From Prionace glauca (lineage: Eukaryota; Chordata; Chondrichthyes; Carcharhiniformes; Carcharhinidae), in contig CM075760.1 in NCBI GenBank assembly GCA_037974335.1, forward strand, positions 7,313,432 through 7,377,431: a DNA stretch of 64,000 nt, read 5' to 3'. Shown in pieces: positions 43,721-54,839 of the stretch (position 1 is the stretch's first letter; each line of letters begins with the position of its first letter). The position numbers and the translations under genes are program-made. The notes beneath the pieces are model-generated. The model was not told the DNA's origin and did not search any database. It saw nothing but the letters and a program-made list of their open reading frames with translations.

Positions 43721-45094
43721 TATTCTGGAAAAAAAACTGAAATAACGAAAATGAAATTAAAGATAAACATTATCGGTTCCCCTTGGAAACAGAAAGACAA
43801 TGAACGCAACCTGTACAAACAGGTATCCCTCGAAAAAGAGATCGTACTTTTAATGATGTCGCGCCTTTCACAGACTCCAGAGGTCAAATGGGACTTGCGA
43901 ACCTAAGGAATTTCATTTTCATTATAGTTGTTGTGGTTACAAACTTCATCACCACAGGAGGCAGTGGGAATGTTTAATTCTCAATGAGAAATTCTCGTCA
44001 CTCTGACCCTGGAGTAAAGGGAATGGGGAATTTAAATATGTGCCGGTTTCATTGAACTTGTCACAAATTTGAACCAAATAATGGGCACCTTTCCCCCTCT
44101 CTTTCTCCCTTTCCTCCCAGCCTCGCTCTTTCTCTTTCTGCTACATTGAGGAGCCATTTGGACGATCCATATTGTCCTGAACGTCTTACTAAAATTACCC
44201 AGTGGCATTAGAATACAATGCGGTATAGAGATCACTCTCTGAGCCTCCTGTCCCCACCTCATCCTCTGCATCATGCCCTGACGTGGTGCTAAGTGACCAC
44301 AGATTTCCATTAGATTGCTCCATGATTCTGCCAGACAAATTACTGCAGTGGTTTTCATTACCTCCTGCAGTATGTGTGAGCAGGAAACTCTCCTGTTCTC
44401 CCCACCTGTCATTAGGTATATTAGAAGAATTGAGACCGTGATGTTCAACATTTGGTGACGAGGTGAAGAACACATCTCAGTAGCCAGAAGGCCGCACCCA
44501 AAGCTTCTTGTCCAGAAGACCTTCTGTGCTGGGTCTTCCGTAATTCACTTATAAGCTCTTGCTCTAAATTCACTGCGGTTTGTGGTGAGAAGACGCACAG
44601 ATATTTCCTGTAACTCCAGCTGTCACCTGTTACAGGGGGAACTGACGGTTCTACAAGGTTTAGCGAAAGGGAACGTCATCGGTGAAGCAATGATCCTCTA
44701 TGTTGTTCTCGAATGTTGTTGTATGATATCGCTGGGTTTATATTGCGGCAGTTTATTATGGATTTTATTACTTCGATGTTAGTACTTCTATATCTGATAC
44801 CTTTGTTATTGTTTTTAGTTTTCTCCATTTGCTGCTTGATATTGATACAAGATCATTTGTCTGTTTTCTGATGAGTCAAGGAGTAATTTGTATATTTCTA
44901 ATGTGGGTTTTTCTGCAAGTTCTATTGTTAGAAACAATAAAATATATTGTTTTAATTCCATCATATAACTCACAAGAAGAACATTTTCTATCGATATGGA
45001 TTGAAACATGCTCTCTGCCAACGGCCATGGGATTTTTGGCTCCACAGTCCCCATGTCGAGTGAGTTATTTTTCAGGCTTTGCATCTCTCTGTTT
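43721..45094. other. no gene seen between V genes 7 and 8
   Basis: Unique-looking. 44041-44475 has overlapping open frames on the minus strand with no domain signature. Confidence 0.4.
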
Positions 45095-45101
45095 CACTGT
45101 G

Positions 45102-45381
45102 TCTCACTGCACTGTATCCACCGCAGCATCACACAGGTCGACCGTGTTAACAGTGAGACCGGTGGATCCTTTCTCACTGTCCACAGATACTTTAAATCTT
45201 CCCTCAGTTGTTTCATCTCTGAATGTGGAAACGAGATACTCTGGAGATTGATCAGTGAATTGTCGGTACCAAAATACAAACTCATTCCCAGTAACAGTAA
45301 TATTGTGATGGAGAGAGATGGTCTGTCCTTGATTTACCCGATACATCGATATCTGAAGTGTCTTCGAGTGACAAGAAACAG
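45102..45381 (-). pseudogene. TCR-like V pseudogene 8
   Basis: The minus-strand V exon enters after TTTTCACAG in phase 1: VSCHSKTLQISMYRVNQGQT, then ISLHHNIT where the first cysteine should be (H in its place), EFVFWYRQFTDQSPEYLV, GRFKVSVDSEKGS, and VDLCDAAVDT where a 1-nt loss ruins YYC. Both disulfide cysteines are gone. The heptamer CACAGTG (45101-45095) is perfect; the nonamer (AAAATAACT with 23 bp spacer) is weak. No leader found. Confidence 0.75.
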
Positions 45382-45803
45382 CTGTGAAAACAAGAACAAA
45401 ATTAATATAAAGATACATCCAGGGATAATTAAATAATGTTCTTACGCATACTGGCAAAAGGAAGTTAACGATCAGTCTATCCACCTGTCTGTCTGCATCT
45501 GACTCTGAACATCTCTACCTCTTATCAATCTGTCTATTTACCTATCTTTTTCTAGAATATTTATTTAGATAATTGACAGACAGATTTTTCTGCCTGCCTC
45601 TTTAATTTGCTTTTGGAACAACGAAACAGTTTTAAAAAAAAACTTAATATGCTTCGATAATCTGCATCTTTAATGACAACTTTAGGATGTTAGAACGCTA
45701 TCTAGATAGAACATTAAATGTGGGAAAGTAACATTCAAGAACATCAACGGCATTTCTGATTTGCAGAAAACTTAAAAGTGCAACGGAGACACAGCAGTGA
45801 ACA

Positions 45804-45842
45804 GGATATTGTACAGAGGGATCCGCTCTTTGTCTCACTGTG
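45804..45842 (-). promoter_or_regulatory. recombination signal, 23-bp spacer (V gene 9)
   Basis: Minus strand: heptamer CACAGTG 45842-45836, 23 bp spacer, nonamer ACAATATCC 45812-45804. Confidence 0.85.
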
Positions 45843-46124
45843 TCTGCTTCGCACAGAGATACATTCCGGAGAACAGGACCGTCGTCTCATCTATAGAAAT
45901 GGTGTTGGAATTCTTGACTCGGTCAAAGGACAGTGTGTAACTTCCTTTGGTCGAATTCCCCTGGTAAATGGAGGCGATAAATGCCGGAGGTCCTCTCAGT
46001 GTTTGTCTGTACCAGGCTACTGAATCGCCTGTAGCAACAGAGAGCCGACACTTGAGTTCAACCCGCTCCCCTTCCAGAGACACGACCTGCTCAGGATGAG
46101 AGCTCTGATCCTCACACTGAACAG
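45843..46124 (-). CDS. TCR-like V gene 9, V exon (intact)
   Basis: Enters in phase 1 after TGTTCACAG: VQCEDQSSHPEQVVSLEGER, first cysteine in VELKCRLS, DSVAWYRQTLRGPPAF, STKGSYTLSFDRVKNS, and FSGMYLCAKQ with the second cysteine. No stop. Differs clearly from V genes 1, 5 and 7, so another V family; the short FR3 and SYTLSF are unusual. Perfect heptamer. Likely functional, in the opposite orientation to V gene 7. Confidence 0.82.
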
Positions 46125-46210
46125 CTGTGAACAGAAGAAAATCACTCATAAACTATACGTTACGAAGAGATTGTTAAAAATAATCAGTCTGAGGAAATCA
46201 ATAAACTCAC

Positions 46211-46271
46211 ACAATACCAGCAGCATCAGAGCTCCAACTGGAAATAAGTCTTTGCGGGAATTTCTCTTCAT
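46211..46271 (-). CDS. TCR-like V gene 9, leader exon
   Basis: 61 nt, phase 1: MKRNSRKDLFPVGALMLLVL plus one base, donor GTGAGT. Intron of 86 bp. Closely related to the leaders of truncated V genes 6 and 6'. Confidence 0.82.
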
Positions 46272-48007
46272 GATTGATGAAGATACACAAGAGCATCAAT
46301 CAGGATCTACTCTCTAAACTGGGACTTGCAGCCAAGGCCCAGACTCTGAATGTTGGGGAGGGAGAGGAGAGGCGAGAGCTTCACATTCCCCCATTCAATG
46401 TGAGACCGAAGGGCCACACTGTCACCGATTGGATAATTATGGGATATCGGTATCTGACGTTTCTCACGGTGCCACTCAGCAATTGGCTGTTTCTCAAACC
46501 AGAAACCATTTGAACCGTCACTGCTTCCGAGCATCTCCTTCCTCACTGCAGCAACAAAGTAAATTGTGTTGCAAGAATTGTGCTGTGGCGTCTTTCTAAT
46601 TGAAAAGAGCCGTTCATAATCTTGGAACCGTAAATTGTTGTAACACTAACAGAGGCCATTCGGCCCATTGTTCACGTACTCTCTCGGTTGATGGCTTGTG
46701 AGTTGAAACGGGAATGTCACTGTCTCGTGACGAAAATAATGCAATATCACCATCTGCTGGCGGCGTTCACTTACTGCAGGCGCCGGCCTTTGTGAGTCAC
46801 AGAGAGGTTCAGTCACTCGATAGCTGGACCTAGGACCCGGTTGCTGAAGTGTGAATATTGAATATCGTTGTCAGGGATGAAAGTTTGCAGCAGGAGGTCG
46901 GGTGGCTATTTGCCCTTTTGTTATCATCCACTCTATGCGAACATTGTTCGCCATTGCCCATGGAAGTTATTGCCTGGAGATTGCATTTAGGGATTAATGT
47001 ACACAACTGATGTAGTTATCAGATGTTAATTCCATCCAAACGTATAGTAGATAAACGTTGCTGCACTTTGATGCACTAAGGTCTTTGGAGCTTAAGTTGT
47101 GAATGATACCTGGACGATACAAACTTACAATGAGCAAACAAACTGACAGATTAATATTTTCCAATTTTTTTATTGAAGTTGGCGTCAGTTTGTGTTGTCC
47201 GTGCAAAATAAATGGTTTGGAAAAAGCATTTTGCCAGCGCGACTGAAAAAGTGACAGGTTTCTCACTTCGATGTATAATTATGTCATCAGGTAATTATTA
47301 TTATGCCGAGTAACACACACTTCATTTTAGATAACTATAAAGAAGGGAGAAATGCTTTCCTTGTATCTTGATAGCTCATTCTGTTTATCCAATGTGCACG
47401 CCATAAAGAATGAATAAAACGAATTCAAATCAACACGAAACTTTGCAGATTGCAACTGTTATTGTGCCGCATGCAGAGGGAATTGATTTTGCCCTGATTC
47501 CCACTAAATTAAGCATTTTGTCTAACTGTTGTACTTTCAAACTTATCTATAAAATACAGAAATATGTTTGCTCCTATTAACAGAGTAGTTCTTGTGAGGA
47601 TTTTTTTTCATAAGATTCCGAGACAAGTTAGATCTTCTAAACTCCGCATTTTCATGGTCCTTCGAAAAGAGAGTCAGAACGTACAACTGACAGCGACAGA
47701 AACAAGAAAAGGGAGACAGAAACACTGAAAATGTCAGAAAGAGAAAGAGAAGCAATCAGACTAGATAATTCTGTCCGAATCCCATTTATTGGTGCGTCAC
47801 TTCGATCAACACTCACAAAACAGTTAGACGTATCCCTGAAAAACAACCTCAGTTTCTGAGTCAGTGAAGCCACATTCTGATCTGGGTTACACTTTATATC
47901 AGATTAGAAGAATCAACACATCGAGAATAACCTGTATTTTTCTGTCGAACTCTAAAGGAATTACGATATGTCCCTTTGTTCCTTACTGGTAATAATGGTC
48001 TTGTTGT
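46272..48007. other. V gene 9 upstream flank and spacer
   Basis: 46310-46560 resembles the flank upstream of the V gene 6 leader (40740-40860), inverted. 46850-47010 resembles 59862-60060. 47011-48007 is AT-rich with no gene seen. Confidence 0.45.
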
Positions 48008-48143
48008 CTGGCGAGACACCTGATGAAGGGGAAAACACCGAAAGCTTTTGGCGTTTTCTACCAAATAAACTTGTTGGACTTTAACCTGGTGTTGTGAGAC
48101 TTCTTACTGTGTTTACCCCAGTCCAACGCCGGTATTTCCACAT
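48008..48143 (+). repeat. interspersed repeat (CCAAATAAACTTGTTGG type)
   Basis: CACCTGATGAAGGGGAAAAC, AATAAACTTGTTGGACTTTA, GTTGTGAGACTTCTTACTGT, CCCAGTCCAACGCCGGTATT. Related pieces at 41408 and 53773. Confidence 0.65.
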
Positions 48144-48224
48144 CGAGTCTCTGTTCAGTCAATGTCTTATCCAGGAATTGTGTTTAATTTCTGACTTTTG
48201 GAATACTCTGTGTTTGTGTTATAG

Positions 48225-48514
48225 GAACCATGAACGATGATTCTTTGTTCCTGGTTCCTTCTGAATTAACAATTCAGGAAGGACAGAGCACAATACCGGA
48301 GTGTCATCAGTCAATAACCAACCGTGAACCATCTCTGTTCTGATACGTCCAGTAAACCGGAAAAGGTCCGAAATATTCAATGAGGATAAAGCGCGGGAGA
48401 TTCGTCTCAAGAGCCAGGCTTCCTGCTGTTTGCACAAAGGAAACAAAACTGCTCTCTTAAATAAGCCAGGGCTCTTCACTCCGACAGCGCTGTGTATTTC
48501 TGTGCCATTGAGCC
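48225..48514 (+). pseudogene. TCR-like V pseudogene 10
   Basis: After TGTTATAG the frame reads TMNDDSLFLVPSELTIQEGQ, first cysteine in TIPECHQS, then a stop at the tryptophan position (PSLF-stop-YVQ), a second stop, and a frameshift before DSAVYFCAIE. Heptamer CACACTG (48515-48521), 24 bp spacer, nonamer ACAAAACCT (48546-48554). The unit 2 duplication boundary lies in this signal. No leader found. Confidence 0.75.
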
Positions 48515-49410
48515 CACACTGCGGCAGAGATAGAGCGGTTCCCGGACAAAACCTCACACTGGGGTTCTAGAAAGGTACCACCAGAGGGTGCTCTTGCACC
48601 GATAAACAGAAAGAATAATTCACTCTCCACTCAGAGAGACGCAGGTGCCTTCCTGAAATATCAGAACAAAACACAACCTCAACAAGAGATAAGGAACATT
48701 TGAGGAATTGCATTGGTTAATTTCAACTCGCAGTTGGACTATCGCTGACCTTCTTAAATGTATTTGATCTCTTTGGTTTAGTAATTGTCATTTGATCCAG
48801 TTCTGGTGTCTGTCTAATATTCAGCAACTCAATCCCCATCAGATTTTGAAGCCTTTTTCCGGGGACCTGTGGTCTGGGTTTATTTGATCCGACAAGAGTT
48901 TTGCAGCTTCAGAGGAAGTGTATAATCAATGAAGACATTTCACAAGGAAGCGACTGTGATCTTTAAAACAAACATTGAGAATAGAATTCCCCGAATGACC
49001 AGTGAACTACAGAATGTTTCCTTAATGCTGGAATGTTTTTATTACTATGAGCAAGCCGGAATTTGCAGCTGCCAATTTACAGAGCAGGGTTTCGTTTTCA
49101 CAATCCCATCTGGAAAAGGGCAACCGTTCCCCTATCGAGGTGGTGAAAGCACTCCAGCTCGAGGTGTTTCCTTAAATATCAGCCAACTCACCACTGAGTG
49201 ATCTCACAGACTCAAAGAGGCACGATGACTGAAGTGGCCGGATGCTGGAAACACTTGGGTGAAGGCTGATCCCAGGTTAATGAGGATTCTTGCCTGGCTG
49301 ACTGTTACATTGTGGCTGCATCTGCCCACGATTCTGTGCAGCAGACACGGTTTCAACCGATAGTTCAAGGCAGTTTTTGTACATCAGTCAGACTGATTTC
49401 CATGACGATG

Positions 49411-49717
49411 AGGCTGAAAGCGCAGTGATACACGGCAGCGTCAGTCAGCTGCAGACCAGAGATAGTCAAACTGGTGAATTTACTCGACGTCTGAAGGTCT
49501 CCAGGGAAACGGCTTTCAACAAGATTTGTTATATCTTCAACAAATATCTAATTTTTCCTCAATACAAATAGACGCTGTATCGCTGAGTGTTGCCGGTATC
49601 AGGATAAAATGTAGTTGATCATTGTAATATCATAGGTACAGGTTAAACTCAATGTTTCTTCTTTCGTCTTTCATCCTGAGGATAGCGACAGAGTGACAGA
49701 ATCTCCATGACTCAGAT
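49411..49717 (-). pseudogene. TCR-like V pseudogene 4' (unit 2)
   Basis: Duplicate of the V pseudogene at 35018. It shares the TGA at the core tryptophan, the early frameshift and the CATCGTC heptamer (49410-49404), showing these lesions predate the duplication; it has extra indels around the FR2-FR3 region. Leader at 49871-49832 (MLNIWTVWRIFIT). Confidence 0.85.
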
Positions 49718-49831
49718 CTGAAAAACCTGCTCAAACAGAAATAAATCAGACCGTCTGAATACTTAAAATTTAATTTTAAATCACGTTCTTAAAATTAAAG
49801 TAAATATGAAATGTGTTTGGTTCACAATTAC

Positions 49832-49871
49832 TTGTTATGAATATTCTCCAAACAGTCCAAATGTTGAGCAT
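49832..49871 (-). pseudogene. leader exon of V pseudogene 4'
   Basis: 40 nt, phase 1, donor GTAATT; two residues differ from the unit 1 copy near the end. Confidence 0.65.
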
Positions 49872-50370
49872 TTCCTTTGCCTGTTCTGTAAAACAGGAAT
49901 TGGATATTTGAAAACATCCGTTTCAAACTTGACCCTGTATATTTTGCCTCGGGATGCTCTCACTGCATTTCCCTGTGTCCGCGGTGGTGCTGTGGGGTTA
50001 GTAGCTGGTGAGCCGGCAGCCAGTGAATGGATTCACCCTGAGCTGGGTTCAGTCAATGTTCTGATAGGGAGAATGGTTTCCTAGTTAGACACGTGGGGCG
50101 AGATTTGTAACCGGAAACATGGGGTTACCGATGGGGTTTATTTATTCCGGTTTCAATTCTCCATCTCTGATTCCAGTAGAATCGACATCCGTGAGCGGAT
50201 AAAGCTCGACTCTCAGCTTCTTTCATCAGCTCGACAGAGAGACCCCACAGGTAGAACTGGAGCGGGTTTTTGGCTCCTTGTTATTTCGTGTGAATATTAT
50301 ATACATATCCTAATTCTAAATTGAACTCCTTGGACAATTACTTGAGCAGGAATTTCATATGATCTGAAAA

Positions 50371-50703
50371 ATGCTCGGAATTTACAGATTCTCTTTGCTG
50401 CTTTTCACTCTGATCTTCACGTGATTGACTGGAGCAGATGAGGTGATGCAGCTCCCTCGGTGGGAGGTTGTCAGCGAAGAGGAAACCATATCCATCAACT
50501 GCACCACCACCACTGCGTTTAACAGGTTGTCTTGGTACAGACAGTCCCCGAATCAGCCACCCCAGCATCTGGTGACGGCCAAAAGAGAAACCGATCAAAG
50601 CGAGAGGATCACTGCCTCAATCGGGGGAGGCTACAAATTCAGTGCCCTGACTGTGAGAGACGCCAGAGTTACAGATACCGCCACCTATCTCTGTGCCGTG
50701 AGC
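50371..50703 (+). pseudogene. TCR-like V gene 5', intronless, stop in leader (unit 2)
   Basis: Duplicate of V gene 5. The leader MLGIYRFSLLLFTLIFT is followed by an in-frame TGA (TCACGTGATTGACTGG), then ADEVMQLPRWEVVSEEE, ISINCTT, RLSWYRQSPNQPP, IGGGYKFSALTV and VTDTATYLCAVS are fully open. If the leader is really part of this exon the gene is dead; if an unseen leader splices to GGAGCAG at about 50437, the V exon is intact. The recombination signal is perfect with a 23 bp spacer. Confidence 0.72.
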
Positions 50704-50742
50704 CACAGTGTAACAAACACAGGGGGGTCCCATACAAAAACC
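50704..50742 (+). promoter_or_regulatory. recombination signal, 23-bp spacer (V gene 5')
   Basis: Heptamer CACAGTG 50704-50710, spacer 23 bp, nonamer ACAAAAACC 50734-50742. Confidence 0.9.
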
Positions 50743-51215
50743 TGCACCAACTGTGAGATCCACTCTGTGTCGGCGGAGGGAGTGATGGGAGTATTTTAAA
50801 ATAGTCAAAAAAGGAAATGACGCAACTGAAAATAAAATATAGAATCTAATTATTAAAATTCCGTCAGAAATGAAGAGAGTTGAAAACAGAAATGGTGAAG
50901 AGGAAAGAGGGAGCATGTAAACTAAACTGAGTGATTGGAAAATAGGACAGAGGAAAGTTCAGTTATTGTCGGAGGAGTGGGCAGAAAATGAGGAAGTTTT
51001 TGAAATAGAGATCGAGATTGGAAAGTACCGAGTGTAATAGACAGAGTAAAAATCAAGTGATATCATAAATAAAGAGGGGGTGGCTCCGTGAGATTTTCGC
51101 GAAACTATTAATCCAGAAACTCAGTTCGTGTTGGGGAGAGCCGGAATTCAGAATTTATTGATGACCATGAAATCATTGTCTGAAAACTCATCTGATTCAT
51201 TCTTGTCCTTTCCAG

Positions 51216-51357
51216 AAGGAAATCTGCCGCCCTTACCTGGTCTGGTCTACATGTGATTCCAGAGCCACAGCAATGTGGTTGACTCTCAACTGCCCTCGAA
51301 GGGCAAATAAGGATGGGCGATAAATGCTGGCCAGCCAGCGACGGCTAAGTCCCACTG
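51216..51357 (+). repeat. interspersed repeat, copy 3 of 3
   Basis: Unit 2 counterpart of 36815-36960. 50743-51215 and 51358-53247 are duplicated spacer with no gene seen; the empty LINE site is near 51805-51812 (CAGGAGAACTCTCACCCC). Confidence 0.65.
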
Positions 51358-53247
51358 GTAACTAATGTTTAGTATTTACGAGATATTTAAACGGCTGAAT
51401 TTTCTGAAACATATCTCCTAAAATTCGGGCACTGGAAGTTGCCCCATTGATAAATTTGTACTTTGCTCGTTATCCCAACATTGAAAGTTTCAGAACTTCC
51501 GTCAGGGGGCGCACTGGTTACTAACTCTTCGCTGTTCTGAATTGAAAATATGAAGAAATAACAGCAGCATTGTCAGCTGTCTTTGCTGCTGTCGCTCTGA
51601 CTCATATTGACTGCCTTCTGTTATTGGGCATGTTATTCTCTCGTCCGGGGTTTGTTGGACCTGCAGCGCAGTGGGAGGGGCAATTTCTGCCCCAAAAGTG
51701 GGTGTTTCCGTCTGCAGAGTTACAGACATAGCATGCGTCATATGATACAGACTCTCTCTCAACCTGTTCATTCTATTGCTTAATATTGGGTATCTCCTTC
51801 TCAGGAGAACTCTCACCCCATCCACCCACCACCGTCCAACCCACCCGATCGCTATAAAATAAATCAAATAATGCAACAATTTATGGACTGAATATGATAA
51901 ATGCGGGAAACCAAATGTACCCATCTGGCGGGATTGTTCAGATAGGTGAATGAATGCAATTCTGTAACTAACAGACATACAACTCAGTTCATGAAAATGC
52001 TGCCTCTGTTTAACCCATAGCAAAACAAAAACTAGAGGAAATGAGCCAGAAAACAAGAAGTAATTATTATTTTACTGAATCAAAGGAGAGAAAGGACTCG
52101 GGTCAGAAGGAGAAGAAGCTGCCAATGACATTAAACATATCAATAATCAAATATTTACTCACAACACAGATTTCAGAAAGCAAGGCTACAAGTCTAACGC
52201 TGAACACACCATTCTCGCGAGCACAGTTCGCAACACTTGGATCAGTTTATTGATTCTTCGTTCGTTTCGTGTTAACCTCAGAGACAGTGTGTGAGAGAGA
52301 TTGGGAAAGATAGAGTTGGGTTGAGAATGTGCAGTGCTGAGCGGGAGACTCTTTCCTCTTTCAGTGTTAACCTGACAGACAGTGTGTGAGACACTGGAAA
52401 ACGTGGAGTTGGGATAAGGAAGCACAGTGTTGAGGGGAGTGCCACTTGATCAACTGGGGCATTTTCACCCCCACACCGGACAGAGCAGAATCTCTGTTCA
52501 GAAGCGGTTGGCAGACTTCTACCCGATCAATTCAAGTTTGGAAAAGGTTAAAAAGAAACAGAGTTAATCCGGCTGGTCTCGCAGGGGGTGAATGGATGGC
52601 AGCATTTCAGGCTAACTCTATTAAAGTGGAGGGAGCGATTAGAAGACTTGTGTTTTGAGCAGACGATGTTAGAAATTGCGATGATCCATGCCAATCTGTA
52701 ATGGAGACATAATGTAGAAGTAATTTACAAAGATATTTAATATTTGGGCAGTAAACGGAATGAGAAATATATATATAATCAAAATTGAAAGCAAGCTGTT
52801 GGTTAGGAATAAGTGGATACCCTTCAACAGAGACAGTACGCGAGCAATGGGCCGAATGGCGTCTGTTTGTTCTTTAAGACTCTATAATTCTCAGACGATG
52901 AACTGCTCTGTTCATTTAGAAGGATAACGCCACAGCCATTGTGAAACAATATACTCTGCTGCTGCACACAGAGTGCAGAGAAGGCCGGGGGGTCATTGAC
53001 GGTTCAAGTGGACAATGGTTTGGGAAACAGCCGATCTCTCAGTGGCACCGTGAGCAACGTCAGAGACCGACATCCCATAATAGTCCAATCGGTGATAATG
53101 TGAACTCTCAGTCTCACATTGAAGGGGGGAATGGAAAACTCTCGCCTGTCCTTTCCCTTCCCACATTTCAGAGTCCAGGCGCCGGCTGCAAGTCCCAGTC
53201 TGAAAATCAGACCCGAATTGTAAACTTTCTTGTACACCTTTATTATC

Positions 53248-53338
53248 ATGAAGCAAACCCCTCCCCTCCCCTCCCCACCCCACCCCACCCCCACCAAATA
53301 CCTGTTTCCTCTTGGAGCTCTGACCCTGCTGCTATTGT
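53248..53338 (+). pseudogene. leader exon of truncated V gene 6' (unit 2)
   Basis: 91 nt, phase 1, starting MKQTPPLPSPPHPTPTK and ending LFPLGALTLLLL, donor GTGAGT. 12 nt longer than unit 1 in a CCCCACC tract yet in frame. Confidence 0.7.
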
Positions 53339-53431
53339 GTGAGTTGATTTTTCTAATCAGATCTGTTTTTTTTAACAATTTCTTCACACCATGTATTTTG
53401 TGAGTGATCTTTGTTCATAGCCTGTCAGTGT

Positions 53432-53645
53432 CATAGAACATAGAACATTCCAGCGCAGTACAGGCCTTCGGCCCTCGATGTTGTGCCGACCAGTGGAACC
53501 AATCTAATGACCCTCTAACCTGAACTATTCCAAAGTTACCCATATGCCTATCCACTGACCATTTGAACGCCCTTAAAGTTGGCGAGTCCACAACTGCTGC
53601 AGGCAGGGCATTCCACACCCTTACAACCCTCTGAGTAAAGAACTA
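53432..53645 (-). mobile_element. antisense CR1-like LINE 3' end (unit 2)
   Basis: Counterpart of 41066-41278. Confidence 0.75.
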
Positions 53646-53770
53646 CCCTCGGAGTAAAGAGCGTCAGAGCTCCCAACATGAGCAGGCTGGTTCGACCGGG
53701 TTGAACCTAGCAGTCGGCGCTCCGTTTTTACAAACGACACCATATCCTGGTACAGACAAAACTCCCATTC
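53646..53770 (+). pseudogene. V gene 6' fragment
   Basis: Counterpart of 41281: VFTNDTISWYRQNS-like frame, then a repeat (53773-53855). Low-information identification. Confidence 0.4.
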
Positions 53771-54336
53771 GCCTGATAAAAGGGCAGCGCTCCGAAAGCT
53801 AGTGGTTTGTGCTACCAAATAAATCTATTGGACTTTAATTTGGTGTTATGAGACTTCAAACACTGACAGGGACTACTTTGTTTTGTATCAGTATTGCTAT
53901 ATCAAACAATATCGATATAAAATGTTCTGGTTTCAAGTAACATGATGGACTTAAAACACATTTTATTATTTATCACAATGAAACTTGCAGATTAACCAGT
54001 TGTTGAATGGGGAGGCAAGATATATTTCCCTGTCTGAAAGAGGATTTCACAAACTACAAAGTTACAAAGTGAGGGAACATGAAATGGAAATATCGCAGCC
54101 CATTCATTATTCCATCCCTTGTTATGAAGTAGATGTTTCAGCTAAACATTCATCTTCTCCCGTATCAAAGCTGCTATCCCAAACATGATTGAAAACAAAC
54201 CATTATGTTGCTGTAAGGATGAATGCTGTCATTCTCCATGAGGAAACAGAGCCATCAAGACTCAGGGGACCGGTCGTTGCCTGAAATGACGGCTGAAGAG
54301 GAATGTAATCCTTTGGACTGGGATGACCAAATTCAC

Positions 54337-54437
54337 AGTGTCGGGAAATGGGGGTCGGACTAGGGTGGGATTGTATTCGGTGCAGACTTGAAAGGCCTCC
54401 TTCTGCACTGTAGGGTTCTATGATTCTATGAAAAGAT
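54337..54437 (+). mobile_element. SINE tail at end of duplication unit 2
   Basis: GGGATTGTATTCGGTGCAGA, CCTCCTTCTGCACTGTAGGG, TTCTATGATTCTATG: only the tail of a SINE. It marks the place where unit 2 homology ends. Confidence 0.7.
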
Positions 54438-54480
54438 ACTTACCTGGCCTCAGGATCATGTGTTAGTTCATGACTTCATG

Positions 54481-54838
54481 ACTTCCCCAAGTTATAGTTC
54501 ATGTGGGGACACATGACATAGGGAGATTAAGGGAAGGGGAAATTAAACAAAGATTTATGGAGTTGGGGTGGAAACTAAAGGCCAAGTCTGGAAGAATAGT
54601 TATATCCGGACTCTTGCCTGTGCCACGGGATAGTTTAGAGAGGAATGGAGAGAGGGAAAGTTTGAACTCGTGGCTGAGGGGATGGTGCAGGAGGGAGGGG
54701 TTCTGGTACTTAAGCAATTGGGGCTCATTCTGGGGAAGGCGGGACCTCTATATGAGTGATGGTTTACACCTGAACCAGAGGGGAATCAATATCCTGGGGG
54801 GTAAATTTGCAAAGGCTATGCGGGGAGATTTAAACTGA
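54481..54838 (+). CDS. CR1-like LINE ORF1, C-terminal part
   Basis: The open frame from 54503 begins at GTHDIGR, equivalent to SGNH esterase block III (GTND), and ends with DGLHLNQRGINILGGKFA (block V, catalytic Asp and His). The N-terminal zinc-binding-like part and block I are absent, so the LINE is 5' truncated here. Stop at 54836 overlaps the start region of ORF2 (54840), as expected for closely spaced LINE frames. Confidence 0.75.
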
Positions 54839-54839
54839 T

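Larger units (their letters stand above)
48538..54336 (+). repeat. segmental duplication, unit 2
   Basis: Collinear with 34234-41967 minus the LINE. Begins inside the recombination signal of V pseudogene 10 and ends where SINE sequence starts (AGTGTCGGGAAATGGGGGTC). Carries V pseudogene 4', V gene 5' and truncated V gene 6'. Confidence 0.9.

Noticed and set aside
44041-44475. Two overlapping minus-strand open frames
   Set aside because: No recognisable domain, no phase-compatible splice sites and no second copy; left as unassigned sequence.
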